Shown: positions 1 through 9,801, counted from the stretch's first letter. The stretch: DNA of 64,000 nt from Bacillota bacterium (GCA_023415475.1 JAEZKL010000102.1:1-64000), one strand, 5' to 3'. Notes: generated by a model from the letters alone, not told the origin. A program made the numbers and translations.

Positions 1-1350
1 GCTTATTATACTCCTGCCGCTTACATACCAAATGGAAATATCTCCGGTGCTGACCTTGGCGTCGGTGACCTGACCAACCCTCAGGATATGTTTGTGGCAG
101 AGGACGGCAAGGTTTTTATTGCAGATACGGGCAATAACCGGATTGTTGTGTTGAATGCAGAAATGAAGCTGGAGAAGGTCATTGAAGGCTTTGATAATAA
201 CGGAACCTCTGATCACTTTCAAGCACCCTCCGGCATATACGTCACGGATAATAATGAACTATATATTGCAGATACGGACAATTTGCGTGTAGTAGCGCTG
301 AAGGAGGATGGGACTCTTCTCAAAATTATACAGAATCCAACCTCCGAGGTTCTACCGGATGACTTCCAGTTCGCACCCTTGAAGGTAACCGTGGATTATG
401 CGGATAGAGTCTATGTTATTGCCAAGAATATGTTTCAGGGTATTATGGCCTTTGATCAGAATTCTGATTTTTCAGGCTTTAGCGGAACCATAAAGGTTAC
501 CATCAGTAATTATGAGAAGATCTGGAGAAGGCTATCTACTAAGGCACAGAGACAGAGACAGGTTCAATTTATCCCCACAGAGTTTACCGGTGTCGATATG
601 GCTCCCGATGGCTTTGTTTACGCCACTAATGTGGATGCAAAGGGCATACAGTCAGTCAGACGATTGAATCCGAAGGGGCAGGATGTGATCCAGAAGAGTA
701 CTTTGGAGACCCGTGATTCGAAGCTCAGCGGTGATGTATATTTCTTTATGGGACCGGAATATTCCGGACCCTCAAGGATTGTTGATATAGTATATCGAGA
801 CTATGGAATTTACTCGGTGGTCGATATGACCAGAGGCAGAATATTTACCTATGATCATGAAGGAAATATTCTTTATATCTTTGGCGGAAGGGGAAGCCAG
901 GAGGGCACCTTCAAGAACCCGGTTGCCATTGAGACGAAGGGCGATATGATTATGGTCTTAGATTCCTACCGAGCTGAGATTATGACCTTTGTTGCTACCC
1001 AGTACGGTAATCTGATTAACCAGGCGGTAGTACTGCGGTATGATGGTGATGAAGCTTCAGCCGTAAAAGTATGGAGAGAGGTACTGAAATTAGACTCCAA
1101 CTTTGAGCTTGCCTATGATGGTATCGGAAAATCTCTGCTTGCTGCCGGTGATAATAAGACCGCCATGAAATATTTCAAGCTTGGTATGGAGCGTAGATAT
1201 TATTCGATCGCCTTTAAGCGCTATCGAGATGATATTTTGAAGGATAATCTGGGATATGTTCTTAGCGCAGGACTTTTCATTGTTTTGGCACTTGCTGTTC
1301 GAAGGCTGATAAAGAATATGAAAAGGAAAGGAGATGGAGCGGATGAGTAA
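1..1350 (+). CDS. NHL-repeat / TPR membrane-anchored surface protein (5' end outside window)
   Basis: The reading frame is open from the first base, so the start codon and signal peptide lie upstream. Visible are several NHL-type beta-propeller blades (for example MFVAEDGKVFIADTGNNRIV and the next GIYVTDNNELYIADTDNLRV), then a TPR-like helical pair near window-residues 345-395 (AVKVWREVLKLDSNFELAYDGIG) and one C-terminal membrane helix followed by a basic tail. This order implies an extracellular propeller and TPR held by the C-terminal helix. It overlaps the YIP1 gene by 8 bp. The same domain order recurs at 21220, where it is fused to YIP1. NHL propellers usually bind proteins, RNA or glycans; a role in holding glycan or transporter parts together is inference. 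Domain calls are fairly sure, function is not. Confidence 0.75.
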   Translation, partial: AYYTPAAYIPNGNISGADLGVGDLTNPQDMFVAEDGKVFIADTGNNRIVVLNAEMKLEKVIEGFDNNGTSDHFQAPSGIYVTDNNELYIADTDNLRVVALKEDGTLLKIIQNPTSEVLPDDFQFAPLKVTVDYADRVYVIAKNMFQGIMAFDQNSDFSGFSGTIKVTISNYEKIWRRLSTKAQRQRQVQFIPTEFTGVDMAPDGFVYATNVDAKGIQSVRRLNPKGQDVIQKSTLETRDSKLSGDVYFFMGPEYSGPSRIVDIVYRDYGIYSVVDMTRGRIFTYDHEGNILYIFGGRGSQEGTFKNPVAIETKGDMIMVLDSYRAEIMTFVATQYGNLINQAVVLRYDGDEASAVKVWREVLKLDSNFELAYDGIGKSLLAAGDNKTAMKYFKLGMERRYYSIAFKRYRDDILKDNLGYVLSAGLFIVLALAVRRLIKNMKRKGDGADE

Positions 1351-1966
1351 GAAGGAAAAAATATTCTATCCATTTTATGTTATTTCCCATCCCTTAGACG
1401 GTTTTTATGAGGTTCGGCACAGGGAAAAGGGGAGTGTTCCCATTGCATTGCTGTTAGTCTTTCTATTTGGATTGTCCTTTTCTCTTAATCGGAGATATGC
1501 CGGATTTGTCGTTAATTTAATTAATCCGATGGATGTTGATGTAAGACTGGAGATGGTCGGTGTATTCGCGGCGGTACTGTTGTTTGCGACAGCCAACTGG
1601 TCTATCACCTGCCTGATGGAGGGTGAGGGAAGATTTAAGGATATCCTGACCGTAATCGGATATTCTATGCTCCCTATGGTGCTTGTTTTTGTTCCCTCCA
1701 CCCTTCTTTCCTGGTTTATAGCAGCCGATGAAGAGAGTATTTATTACATATTAATCTATGCGTCGGTATTATTCTTTGTAGTACTGTTATTGGTCGGTAT
1801 TATGGTGATTCATAACTTTAGTTTTGGCAAAACCTTAGTAACACTAGTGTTAACCTTTGTGGCGCTTCTTTTAATCATTTTTGTTATTCTGCTTTTGGTA
1901 TCACTGATTAACCAGGTATGGTTGTTCCTGGAGAGTGCTTATACTGAATTGATATTAAGAGCTTAA
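1343..1966 (+). CDS. YIP1 family integral membrane protein
   Basis: About 207 residues with five predicted membrane helices and the short soluble N-terminal motif HPLDGFYEVRHREKGSVP. The pattern HPxDxxYxxxxxxxGSVP is shared with the C-terminal part of the fused gene at 21220-23253, which supports assigning both to the YIP1 (Yip1/YIPF-like) fold. I start at ATG 1343, with AAAGGAG nine bases upstream; an in-frame ATG at 1334 would abut that ribosome site. It overlaps the NHL-TPR stop codon and is followed 13 bp later by the DUF5696 gene, so translation is probably coupled. Bacterial YIP1 proteins have no settled function. The context suggests a membrane partner of the neighbouring surface proteins. 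Confidence 0.72.
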   Translation: MSKKEKIFYPFYVISHPLDGFYEVRHREKGSVPIALLLVFLFGLSFSLNRRYAGFVVNLINPMDVDVRLEMVGVFAAVLLFATANWSITCLMEGEGRFKDILTVIGYSMLPMVLVFVPSTLLSWFIAADEESIYYILIYASVLFFVVLLLVGIMVIHNFSFGKTLVTLVLTFVALLLIIFVILLLVSLINQVWLFLESAYTELILRA

Positions 1967-1979
1967 GGGGGGCGAGGTT

Positions 1980-4559
1980 GTGAATAAATCGAAAAGAATT
2001 CGACTCATTATAATAATAACGATCGTCCTTGGTTTGCTAGGTTATGTGGCTAATCTCTGTGTGAATTATATCTTTTATGACGAATACAAAAAATATCTGA
2101 CGCAGGATGAGACAGCAGAGGTAAAGGAATTTAATGAGCGAGAGGATAGCGAGCCTAAGATAGACGGCATGGTTTTGGCAGCAGAGAATGATATCCTTAA
2201 GCTATATACCGATACTGCTACAACAGAGGTTGCTGTTTACGACAAAAGGTCCGGTGAGATCACCTATTCAAATCCTGTGAAGAGAGCAGAGGATCCTCTT
2301 GCGAAGGGACGAAATCAGGTGGATCTTAATTCCCAATTCATGCTGACCTATTATGACACCAGTATGACCCAGATTACGATGTACAACTATGATTACAGCG
2401 TGGAGCGGAAGCAATTTGAATATAAAAGTTTAGAAAACGGTATCCGTTATGTTTATATGCTGGGTAATCTGGATAGTCCTACTGGACTGGTACCTCCAAT
2501 CATTACGGAAGCACGTCTGCAGGAGAAGATCTTAAGCAAATTGACAGAGAAGGAAGCGAAGTCCTTCCGAAATAATTACCTTACCTCCGATACCGTCGAA
2601 GGTTTTCTGGAATTGACCGATGGAGCTCTGGCAAGTAAGGTTGGTCTGTCAAAGCTGCAGAAGCTTGTTGAGAAGTCAGGCTATACTCAGGCTGATTTTG
2701 ATGAGGATGCGGCGGCAGCGGCCGGTGGCGATGCGGTAGAACGTACTACCTTTACTGTGACCATGGATTACAAGCTGGAGGGAGATAAGCTGATTGTATC
2801 AATTCCGACCAGTGAGATTATCGAGACGGGCAGCGGTCGGTTGGCTAACATCGATGTGCTTTCTTATTTCGGAGCCGGAAGCTCAGAGGAAGAAGGATAC
2901 CTCATCGTTCCAAACGGCTCCGGTTCATTGATCAATTTTAATAACGGAAAGAAGACGGAACGTTATAACCAATATGTTTATGGTATGGATGAAATGCTTC
3001 AGTCCTTCACTGTAATTGAAGATACCGAGAAAGCAAGGCTACCGGTCTATGGAATAAAGCATGCTAAGAGTGCTGTATTTGCAGAAATAACGGAAGGAGA
3101 TACCCTGGCTAATATCATAGCAGAGGTCTCCGGAGATACGAATAGCTATAATTATGTTTATCCATCCTTCCTGATCCGAGGCTCGGAAAAGGTATCCATG
3201 TTTGGGGTTGAGGGTGTCTCCGCTGATTTACCGACACTGGAAAAGGAGATCTATGATGTCAATCTTACCATCAGCTACTCCTTCCTGGAGGAGAAGGCGG
3301 CAAGCTATTCCGGTATGGCGACCTATTATCGTAACGAGTTGATCAAACGCGGCGAGCTGGCACAGAAGGAGGCTTCAGAGATGCTTCCCTTCTATTTGGA
3401 TATCATAGGCGGGGTAAAGATGCAGCGAAGCTTCCTTGCCGTTCCATACTTAAGTGTATATCCAATGACTTCCTTTCATGAGGCAGAGAAGATAATTGAT
3501 GCCTTTGCCGATCACGACATTACTAATCTGCGTGTAAATTATCTGGGCTGGTTTAATGGAGGTTATTACCATAATGCTGCAAAGAAGATTAAAGTAGAGC
3601 GTAAGCTGGGTGGCAGGAGAGGTCTGGAGGAGCTAAATCAAAAGCTGACAGAGCTTGGCGGCCGGCTTTACGGAGATGTAGCCTTCCAGAAGGTGACCCG
3701 GGCAGCAGACAATTTCAAATATCGGATGGAAAGCTCCATGTATTATTCGGGTTATCCTGTTTCCTTCGGTAAGGTGAATCCGGTAACGGTCAGGCAGACC
3801 AGTAGCTTAGGCTACACTGAGAGCATATATAACATTATATCGCCGAAATTTCTGGTGAGATACGTCGATAAATTCGTAAACAAGATCGGACGGATCGATA
3901 TCTCAGGAATCTCCTTGCGCGACTTAGGTGATACTCTGACCTCGGATAAGAAGAGAACCAATATCATCAACAGGCAGCAGGCAAAGCAGGTGGTACTGGG
4001 ACAGCTGGAAGCTATTCGCGGGTCGGTTGACCGATTAATGATTAGCGGAGGTAATGCATACTCCTTCGCTTACGCAACCGATCTGGAGAATGTACCGACC
4101 AGCCATAATGCCTTCTATATCGTAGATGAAGAGATTCCTTTCTATCAGATGGTGATTCACGGCTGTATAGATTATACGGCCGGAGCTATAAATATAAGCG
4201 ACAGCTATGATAAGCAGGAAATAATGCTTCGTATGATTGAATTCGGTATGGCGCCGCGCTTTACTCTGTCCTATGAGGAATCCAGTGAAATAAAATACTC
4301 TGCCTTGAATAATATGTATACCACTTATTATGAGACTTGGTTATCCGATGCGGTGGAGATCTATCAGAAGGTCAATGAAGTTTTAATGCATGTGGAAAAT
4401 AGTACAATGACAGAGCATACGATTCTTGCTGCAGGGGTTAAGAGAATCACCTATGACAACGGAGTAGTGATTTACATTAACACCAATGAGAAAGAAGTAT
4501 TTTATGACGGTGTGAAGATTGCTGCGAAGAGTTACATGGTAGAGGGGGGCAGGCAATGA
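1980..4559 (+). CDS. DUF5696-type large surface protein of a sugar-transport locus
   Basis: 859 residues starting at GTG 1980 behind a GGGGGGCGAGG site. There is an N-terminal membrane helix (about residues 8-28) and the rest is predicted extracellular. It shares motifs with the 804-residue protein at 23240: VPNGSGSLINF (VPDGSGSLIRF in the other), NYVYPSFLIRG (YDYVYPRF) and a late region around FGMAPRFTLSYEESSEIKYS. I recognise this as the DUF5696 family found beside ABC sugar transporters; that name is from memory. The middle part (VNYLGWFNGGYY) reads like a beta/alpha-barrel strand, so a hydrolase or glycan-binding barrel is possible, but no catalytic pair is assignable. The stop overlaps the next permease by 4 bp. 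Confidence 0.68.
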   Translation: MNKSKRIRLIIIITIVLGLLGYVANLCVNYIFYDEYKKYLTQDETAEVKEFNEREDSEPKIDGMVLAAENDILKLYTDTATTEVAVYDKRSGEITYSNPVKRAEDPLAKGRNQVDLNSQFMLTYYDTSMTQITMYNYDYSVERKQFEYKSLENGIRYVYMLGNLDSPTGLVPPIITEARLQEKILSKLTEKEAKSFRNNYLTSDTVEGFLELTDGALASKVGLSKLQKLVEKSGYTQADFDEDAAAAAGGDAVERTTFTVTMDYKLEGDKLIVSIPTSEIIETGSGRLANIDVLSYFGAGSSEEEGYLIVPNGSGSLINFNNGKKTERYNQYVYGMDEMLQSFTVIEDTEKARLPVYGIKHAKSAVFAEITEGDTLANIIAEVSGDTNSYNYVYPSFLIRGSEKVSMFGVEGVSADLPTLEKEIYDVNLTISYSFLEEKAASYSGMATYYRNELIKRGELAQKEASEMLPFYLDIIGGVKMQRSFLAVPYLSVYPMTSFHEAEKIIDAFADHDITNLRVNYLGWFNGGYYHNAAKKIKVERKLGGRRGLEELNQKLTELGGRLYGDVAFQKVTRAADNFKYRMESSMYYSGYPVSFGKVNPVTVRQTSSLGYTESIYNIISPKFLVRYVDKFVNKIGRIDISGISLRDLGDTLTSDKKRTNIINRQQAKQVVLGQLEAIRGSVDRLMISGGNAYSFAYATDLENVPTSHNAFYIVDEEIPFYQMVIHGCIDYTAGAINISDSYDKQEIMLRMIEFGMAPRFTLSYEESSEIKYSALNNMYTTYYETWLSDAVEIYQKVNEVLMHVENSTMTEHTILAAGVKRITYDNGVVIYINTNEKEVFYDGVKIAAKSYMVEGGRQ

Positions 4560-5461
4560 AAACGAAAAGATTAACACTAAAGCAAAAAAGAGCAATCGTT
4601 GGTCTCCTCTTTATTCTGCCTTGGTTTATCGGATTTCTGGTTTACTATGTGAGAAGCTTATTTCTAACGATACAATTCTCACTGAGTAATATTGAGATAG
4701 CGGAAACCGGCGGCTACACGGCAAGCTTTATCGGATTGGATAATTATAAATTTGCGCTCTTTCAGCATGGCGTTTTTAATCAAGTCTTAGTGAATTCCTT
4801 GAGCGACATATTGATTGATGTGCCCTTTATCATCTTTTTCAGTTTGTTTATAGCAATATTATTAAATACCAAATTTAAAGGTAGAGCGATGGTAAGAGCA
4901 ATTTTCTTCCTGCCGATTTTACTGGGCTCCGGTGCAGTGCTTGAAACACTGCAGCTGGCGACAGAACAGATACAGGGTGGTGCCAGCACGACGATTTCTG
5001 AGATGTCTTACACCAATGGTGTGAATGTAGATTATTTCTTATCGATATTCATTGATTTGGGGTTACCGGATCGGTTTGTGGACTATATTCTTGACCTGGT
5101 CAGCAGAATTTATGATATTGTACGTGCCTCCAGTGTGCAGATCATTATCTTTATTGCGGCACTCCAGTCCGTATCCTCTTCTCTTTATGAAGTATCAAAG
5201 ATTGAAGGAGCAACCACCTATGAAACCTTTTGGAAGGTGACCTTCCCAATGGTGTCTCCTTTGATATTAACAAATGTTGTTTACACAATCGTAGATTCCT
5301 TTGTTAACAGCCGGGTGGTTGATATGGCCTACCAGGCAGCCTTCACCAGCTTCAATTATGGGCTGAGTGCGGCAATGAGTATGTTGAGTACACTTATCGT
5401 GAGTGCCATACTACTGATTGTAGGTGCAGCCATAACGAAATTTACATTCTATTATAACTAG
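4556..5461 (+). CDS. Sugar ABC transporter permease (MalF/UgpA-like)
   Basis: 301 residues, six predicted helices, and the cytoplasmic EAA-type loop near residue 212 (EVSKIEGATTYETFWKVTFP), which docks the ATPase in binding-protein-dependent importers. ATG 4556 overlaps the DUF5696 stop in an ATGA arrangement. It forms a pair with the permease at 5477. The loop between the third and fourth helices is longer than usual and carries a Ser/Thr/Gly-rich stretch (about residues 140-155). The EAA loop begins EVS rather than EAA, a moderate departure. In the mannan locus it probably imports manno-oligosaccharides with the binding protein at 6518. No ATPase gene is nearby. Confidence 0.85.
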   Translation: MKTKRLTLKQKRAIVGLLFILPWFIGFLVYYVRSLFLTIQFSLSNIEIAETGGYTASFIGLDNYKFALFQHGVFNQVLVNSLSDILIDVPFIIFFSLFIAILLNTKFKGRAMVRAIFFLPILLGSGAVLETLQLATEQIQGGASTTISEMSYTNGVNVDYFLSIFIDLGLPDRFVDYILDLVSRIYDIVRASSVQIIIFIAALQSVSSSLYEVSKIEGATTYETFWKVTFPMVSPLILTNVVYTIVDSFVNSRVVDMAYQAAFTSFNYGLSAAMSMLSTLIVSAILLIVGAAITKFTFYYN

Positions 5462-5476
5462 AAGGGAGGAAGAGCT

Positions 5477-6466
5477 TTGAAGGTTAATGATATTTGTCTC
5501 ACTTTAAAAAGACTGAATGAGGATACCGTACTCATCAATAAGAGATCCAGATATATTCATAAAACAAAGGCTATCCTCTTTTCTATATTTAAATTTCTAA
5601 TTTTATTGGGGATATCTTATATTATCCTTGGGCCGGTAATCAGCATTTTAAGTAATTCCTTCTATTCCTCCGGTGATGTTTATAATCCAAGTGTCTTTTT
5701 ATTTCCGCTCAGACCGACCTTGGAGAACTATGCATTAACCTATATGCGTCTGGATTACTGGAAGGCTCTGGGCTTTACCATGCTGTACACAGGAGCACTT
5801 ACGTTAATCCAGGTTATGATTGCTTCGATGGCAGGCTATGGCTTTGCCCGGTTTGATTTTCCCTTTAAAGGATTTCTGTTTGGATGTGTTGTCATTACCA
5901 TCGTATTACCGACCCATACCATTATGCTTCCCTTATATCAGCATTTTAGAAATTGGGATCCGATGGGTTTGGCCAGCTTATTTACCGGAGGTCCGGTCAA
6001 TCTGTTGTCTTCAGAGGCACCCATGGTAATAATGACACTCTTCGGTGTGGGACTGCGATCCGGCTTATTTATCTATATATTCCGCCAATTCTTCCGTGGA
6101 CTGCCGAAGGAAATCGAGGAGGCGGCTTTTATTGACGGGGCAGGTATGTGGTATACCTATTTTAGAATTATGCTGGTCAATGCTATTCCATCCGTTGTAA
6201 CAGTTACCGTATTCTCGATGGTATGGCAGTATAATGATATGTTTTATTCCAGACTCTTTTCCATACCCTCCGGCAGAAATATCACCTTCCGGTTATCGAC
6301 AATCCAGGCTACCATCGAGTTTGTTGATCAGGTAAAGGATCCGATGATATCTCAGCTTTATGTATATGCCGGAGTAGTGCTGGTACTGTTACCGATTTTG
6401 GTGGTTTATCTGGTCTTACAGAAGTATTTTATGGAGGGCGTTGAACGTAGCGGTATTGTTGGTTAA
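5477..6466 (+). CDS. Carbohydrate ABC transporter permease (MalG/UgpE-like)
   Basis: 329 residues, starting at TTG 5477 behind GGGAGGA. It has an unusually long cytoplasmic N-terminus (about 35 residues) before the first of six helices. The EAA loop is canonical: EEAAFIDGAGMWYTYFRIML. The C-terminus RSGIVG resembles the G(I/A)VKG tail typical of MalG-type subunits. It is paired with the upstream MalF-like subunit, 15 bp away. It is probably part of an importer for mannan-derived oligosaccharides, judged by the GH26, GH130 and esterase genes downstream. Confidence 0.87.
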   Translation: MKVNDICLTLKRLNEDTVLINKRSRYIHKTKAILFSIFKFLILLGISYIILGPVISILSNSFYSSGDVYNPSVFLFPLRPTLENYALTYMRLDYWKALGFTMLYTGALTLIQVMIASMAGYGFARFDFPFKGFLFGCVVITIVLPTHTIMLPLYQHFRNWDPMGLASLFTGGPVNLLSSEAPMVIMTLFGVGLRSGLFIYIFRQFFRGLPKEIEEAAFIDGAGMWYTYFRIMLVNAIPSVVTVTVFSMVWQYNDMFYSRLFSIPSGRNITFRLSTIQATIEFVDQVKDPMISQLYVYAGVVLVLLPILVVYLVLQKYFMEGVERSGIVG

Positions 6467-6517
6467 TACGTTCAAAGCTGTCTTAAAATAGAAAATAAAA
6501 AAATAGGAGGGGACTCG

Positions 6518-7972
6518 ATGAAAAAAACGAGCAAAAAATTATTAGCACTTCTGTTAGCAGCTGCTATGGTGTTATCCCTTGCAGCATGCGGCAAGAAGGA
6601 AGAGCCAACCGTTGCGACACCTACACAGGCTCCTGCAGCTACCGAAGCTGTGGAAGCTACATCTACTCCGGCACCGGTAGTAGAGGAGAAATATCCTGCA
6701 TTCGATTTTGGAGGCAGAACCATTAAGGTTGGCCTTTGGTGGGATTATTTCTACACCAGTGATCATGACGATATTGCAGATGATCCCGGTTTAAGCAACA
6801 CAGAGACAGCACAGATGAAGCTCGACAATGTAAGAAGAATTGAAGAAAAATACAATGCAAAGATCCAATTTGTGAACCTTGGCTGGGATGGAATTAAAGA
6901 GAGTATCAATACTTCCATCACTGCGGGCACACCCGAATGTGATATCTATCTTTCAGACCTTCAGTTTGGTATTCCCGCAGTAATCAACGGTCTTGCTCAG
7001 GATCTTACCACCGTAGCGGCTCCTGATAGCGACTTATTCAATGAGCAGATTATTGTTAAGCCTCTCGAGGCCCTTGGTGGCACCTATTTATTCACTGAGC
7101 AGGGCTTGCCTGTGACTGGTATCTTTTTGGGCTACAACGCAACGATGATTGAGGACTTGGGTCTTGAGGATCCTCAGGCATTATATGCGAAGGGTGAGTG
7201 GACTTGGGATAAGTTTGCAGAATATGCCCTCGCTGGAACAAAGGATAACGATAATGACGGTACGGTTGATGTATACGGCTACGGCGGTATATTCACAGAC
7301 TTTATAAATGGTTTGGTTATGAACAACGGTGGATCAATTGCCGGTGCAGTAGCGGAAGGCTTAAGCTCTAAGCCTGTTACTGAGGCATTTGATTTTATTA
7401 ATAAAATGTACAATGTAGATCAGTCTGCAAGACCTTGGAATGGTGATGACTGGAACGATAATCTGTTAGCATGGTCTGACGGTAAGGTTATGTTCTGGAC
7501 AGCGCAGGCTTGGTCCTTAAAGCAGGAAGCAGATGCTGCAATTGCTGAGGGCGCTGATTTACCTTTCGACTATCATGTAGTACCTTATCCGGTAGGTCCT
7601 AGTGGTGACGGCCAGGCATATAGTCCGGTATCCGGTAACTGGTATTTCATTCCTGTTGGAGTTCAGGAACCTAATAAGGTATTCCAGATTTTTGAGGAAT
7701 TCCTTAATTGGCACGGCGGACAGACGGAATACAGAGATGATCCGACCTGGTTCGAGAGCTGCTTTACAACAGCAGAGGATGTTGAAATGGCATATTCCAC
7801 CGGCGTTAACTTAAAGCTTGACCCTTGGGGTAGCTTAGCTCCTAACTTCGACTTTGGCGGTACAATCTGGTGGCCGATCATTGTCAATAAGGATACCACC
7901 GTAGCTCAGGCAGTTGAAGCCGGCAAACCTGTATTACAGGATGCATTGAATGTTTTCTACGGTGCAGAATAA
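6518..7972 (+). CDS. Extracellular solute-binding lipoprotein (mannan-oligosaccharide locus)
   Basis: 484 residues. The signal peptide ends in lipobox LAAC (Cys24), followed by a Thr/Pro/Ala-rich linker (about residues 30-55) that tethers the domain to the membrane. The rest fits the family 1 sugar-binding-protein fold, with many Trp and Tyr residues suited to stacking on sugars (WTWDKF, NGDDWNDN). It follows two permeases (51 bp gap, AGGAGGG site) and precedes a mannanase, so it probably delivers manno-oligosaccharides. A strong hairpin just after the stop (7989-8066) may raise its expression above that of neighbours. The substrate is inferred from context only. Confidence 0.85.
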   Translation: MKKTSKKLLALLLAAAMVLSLAACGKKEEPTVATPTQAPAATEAVEATSTPAPVVEEKYPAFDFGGRTIKVGLWWDYFYTSDHDDIADDPGLSNTETAQMKLDNVRRIEEKYNAKIQFVNLGWDGIKESINTSITAGTPECDIYLSDLQFGIPAVINGLAQDLTTVAAPDSDLFNEQIIVKPLEALGGTYLFTEQGLPVTGIFLGYNATMIEDLGLEDPQALYAKGEWTWDKFAEYALAGTKDNDNDGTVDVYGYGGIFTDFINGLVMNNGGSIAGAVAEGLSSKPVTEAFDFINKMYNVDQSARPWNGDDWNDNLLAWSDGKVMFWTAQAWSLKQEADAAIAEGADLPFDYHVVPYPVGPSGDGQAYSPVSGNWYFIPVGVQEPNKVFQIFEEFLNWHGGQTEYRDDPTWFESCFTTAEDVEMAYSTGVNLKLDPWGSLAPNFDFGGTIWWPIIVNKDTTVAQAVEAGKPVLQDALNVFYGAE

Positions 7973-7988
7973 CCTAAAATAGTAATAA

Positions 7989-8066
7989 GGCTGCAGTATC
8001 AATCCGCTTATTGTCGGAGCATGTGCTTCAATAAAATGTTTGATCGGCTGGTTCGGTACTGCAGCC
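7989..8066 (+). promoter_or_regulatory. Long stem-loop after binding-protein gene
   Basis: Arms GGCTGCAGTA (7989-7998) and TACTGCAGCC (8057-8066) are perfectly complementary and enclose a 58-base loop that contains a further small dyad (AGCATGTGCT). There is no U-run afterwards, so it is unlikely to be a simple terminator. A processing, 3'-end-stabilising or attenuating element between the binding protein and GH26 fits better. A similar arrangement occurs after the binding-protein gene at 14593. Confidence 0.5.
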
Positions 8067-8108
8067 ATTTGTAATATAGAATCGTATAGCTAAGAGATAA
8101 GGATGAAT

Positions 8109-8124
8109 CACATATTTGTATGTG
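8109..8124 (+). promoter_or_regulatory. Small dyad upstream of GH26
   Basis: CACATA and TATGTG arms separated by TTTG, 31 bp before the GH26 start codon. It could be a protein-binding dyad or a weak hairpin. No convincing promoter was found beside it. Confidence 0.25.
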
Positions 8125-8155
8125 CTAATGCTGCTTACAGAGGGGAGAACAGGGT

Positions 8156-9772
8156 ATGAAGAAGTTCTTATGGAGATGGATATTAATGGTACTGATAGCA
8201 ACACTGGTTGTCGTGGGCTGCGATAAAGAAAAGGAAGCTGTCAGCTTCACACCTTCAGTAAAAGCAGTTGACAAAACGGATGAGATAGTACCTTCTGAAG
8301 GAATAGCAGAGGAAGAGGAGCCGACGTCTGAAGTACCGATAAAAGAACCGGATCCTAATTATGATAAGAATTTCATATTGATTATCGAAGCAGAGGCAGC
8401 GGATTTTACCGGTACTACAAAGATAGAGGCTGAGAAGGAAGGCTACAGTGGGACTGGTTATCTGAATGCTTTAACCGGGGAGAAGGATACCATTACCTTT
8501 ACGGTAAGTGTTACCGGCACAGGAGCTTATGATTTGAACTTTATCAGTGCAGGGAATACCGGTCATAAAGAGAATAATGTCGTTGTCGATGGAATTAATG
8601 TCGGAACAGCAATTGTGGAAGGAAATGATTTTACAGATTCTATGCTGGAGCGAGTGTATCTGACTGCCGGTGAACATAAGATAGTGCTGACAAAGAATTG
8701 GGGGTGGATCTTATTGGATGCTCTTAAGATATCAGCATCTAAGGAAGCGGATAACTCCATTTATGAGGTATCCTCAAGCCTGGTTGATCCGAAGGCGACA
8801 GAACGTACAAAGAGATTGATGCAGTATCTGACAGATATGTATGGGGATTATATTATATCCGGACAATATGGGGACAGGGGAATCAACGGACCGGAATTCA
8901 AGGCAATTAACCAGGCTTCCGGTAAATATCCTGCAATGCTAGGTCTTGACTTTATTGAGTATACTCCCTCAAGAGTAGCGAATGGTTCTAATGGTATGGA
9001 TGTTCAATATGCCAAGGATTTTGATAAAGCAGGCGGTCTTGTTACCTTTGCATGGCATTGGAATGCACCGGAGAAATATCTGATCAACAGCAAGTCACAG
9101 CCCTGGTGGAAGGGTTTTTATACCGAGGCTACGACCATTGATCTTGCTGCTATTATGAACGGTGATGATCCGGAGGGCTATGACCTGTTACTCAAGGATA
9201 TTGATGTGATAGCCTTTCAGCTAAAGAGACTGCAGGAGATGGATATCCCGATTCTTTGGAGACCGCTGCATGAAGCCAGTGGCGGGTGGTTTTGGTGGGG
9301 AGCCTCGGGACCGAAGGCATATATTGAGCTATATCAACTTTTGTTTGACCGTCTGACGAACTATCATGAGATACACAATCTAATATGGGTATGGAACGGA
9401 CAGAATAAAGAGTGGTATCCCGGAGACGAATTTTGTGATATAGTAGGAACTGATATTTATCCCGGAGAGAGGGTATATTCCTCTCAGGTAGGAAGCTTTT
9501 GTAATCTGGTTGAATGGACCGGTGATACCAGAAAACTTGTAGCGATGACGGAGAATGGTTGTATGTTTGATCCTGAGCTGGCAGTACGCGATAATGCGAT
9601 GTGGTCCTACTTCGGTACCTGGGAAGGTGAGTTCTTAACCTTGAACAATACCTATACCTTATCGGAAAAGTATACAGAAACTGATATGCTGGTAAAGGTT
9701 TATACCAGCGACAAGGTGATTACACTGGATGAATTACCGGATCTTAAAACCTATGGAAACAAGATGGATTGA
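8156..9772 (+). CDS. GH26 endo-beta-mannanase lipoprotein with CBM35-like domain
   Basis: 538 residues. The lipobox VVGC (Cys22) is followed by an acidic Pro/Glu linker, a CBM35-like beta-sandwich (about residues 73-198, beginning IIEAEAADF and ending WGWILLDALKIS), then a GH26 barrel (about 215-530). The family's catalytic pair is visible: acid/base Glu373 in WRPLHEASGGWFWWG and nucleophile Glu466 in AMTENG. GH26 enzymes mostly cut beta-1,4-mannan; CBM35 modules often bind mannan or galactomannan. It is anchored on the cell surface and should produce the oligosaccharides imported by the adjacent transporter. Endo versus exo action cannot be decided here. Family assignment is firm. Confidence 0.9.
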   Translation: MKKFLWRWILMVLIATLVVVGCDKEKEAVSFTPSVKAVDKTDEIVPSEGIAEEEEPTSEVPIKEPDPNYDKNFILIIEAEAADFTGTTKIEAEKEGYSGTGYLNALTGEKDTITFTVSVTGTGAYDLNFISAGNTGHKENNVVVDGINVGTAIVEGNDFTDSMLERVYLTAGEHKIVLTKNWGWILLDALKISASKEADNSIYEVSSSLVDPKATERTKRLMQYLTDMYGDYIISGQYGDRGINGPEFKAINQASGKYPAMLGLDFIEYTPSRVANGSNGMDVQYAKDFDKAGGLVTFAWHWNAPEKYLINSKSQPWWKGFYTEATTIDLAAIMNGDDPEGYDLLLKDIDVIAFQLKRLQEMDIPILWRPLHEASGGWFWWGASGPKAYIELYQLLFDRLTNYHEIHNLIWVWNGQNKEWYPGDEFCDIVGTDIYPGERVYSSQVGSFCNLVEWTGDTRKLVAMTENGCMFDPELAVRDNAMWSYFGTWEGEFLTLNNTYTLSEKYTETDMLVKVYTSDKVITLDELPDLKTYGNKMD

Positions 9773-9801
9773 TAAACCAATTCACTTTTTATGATATAAA
9801 A

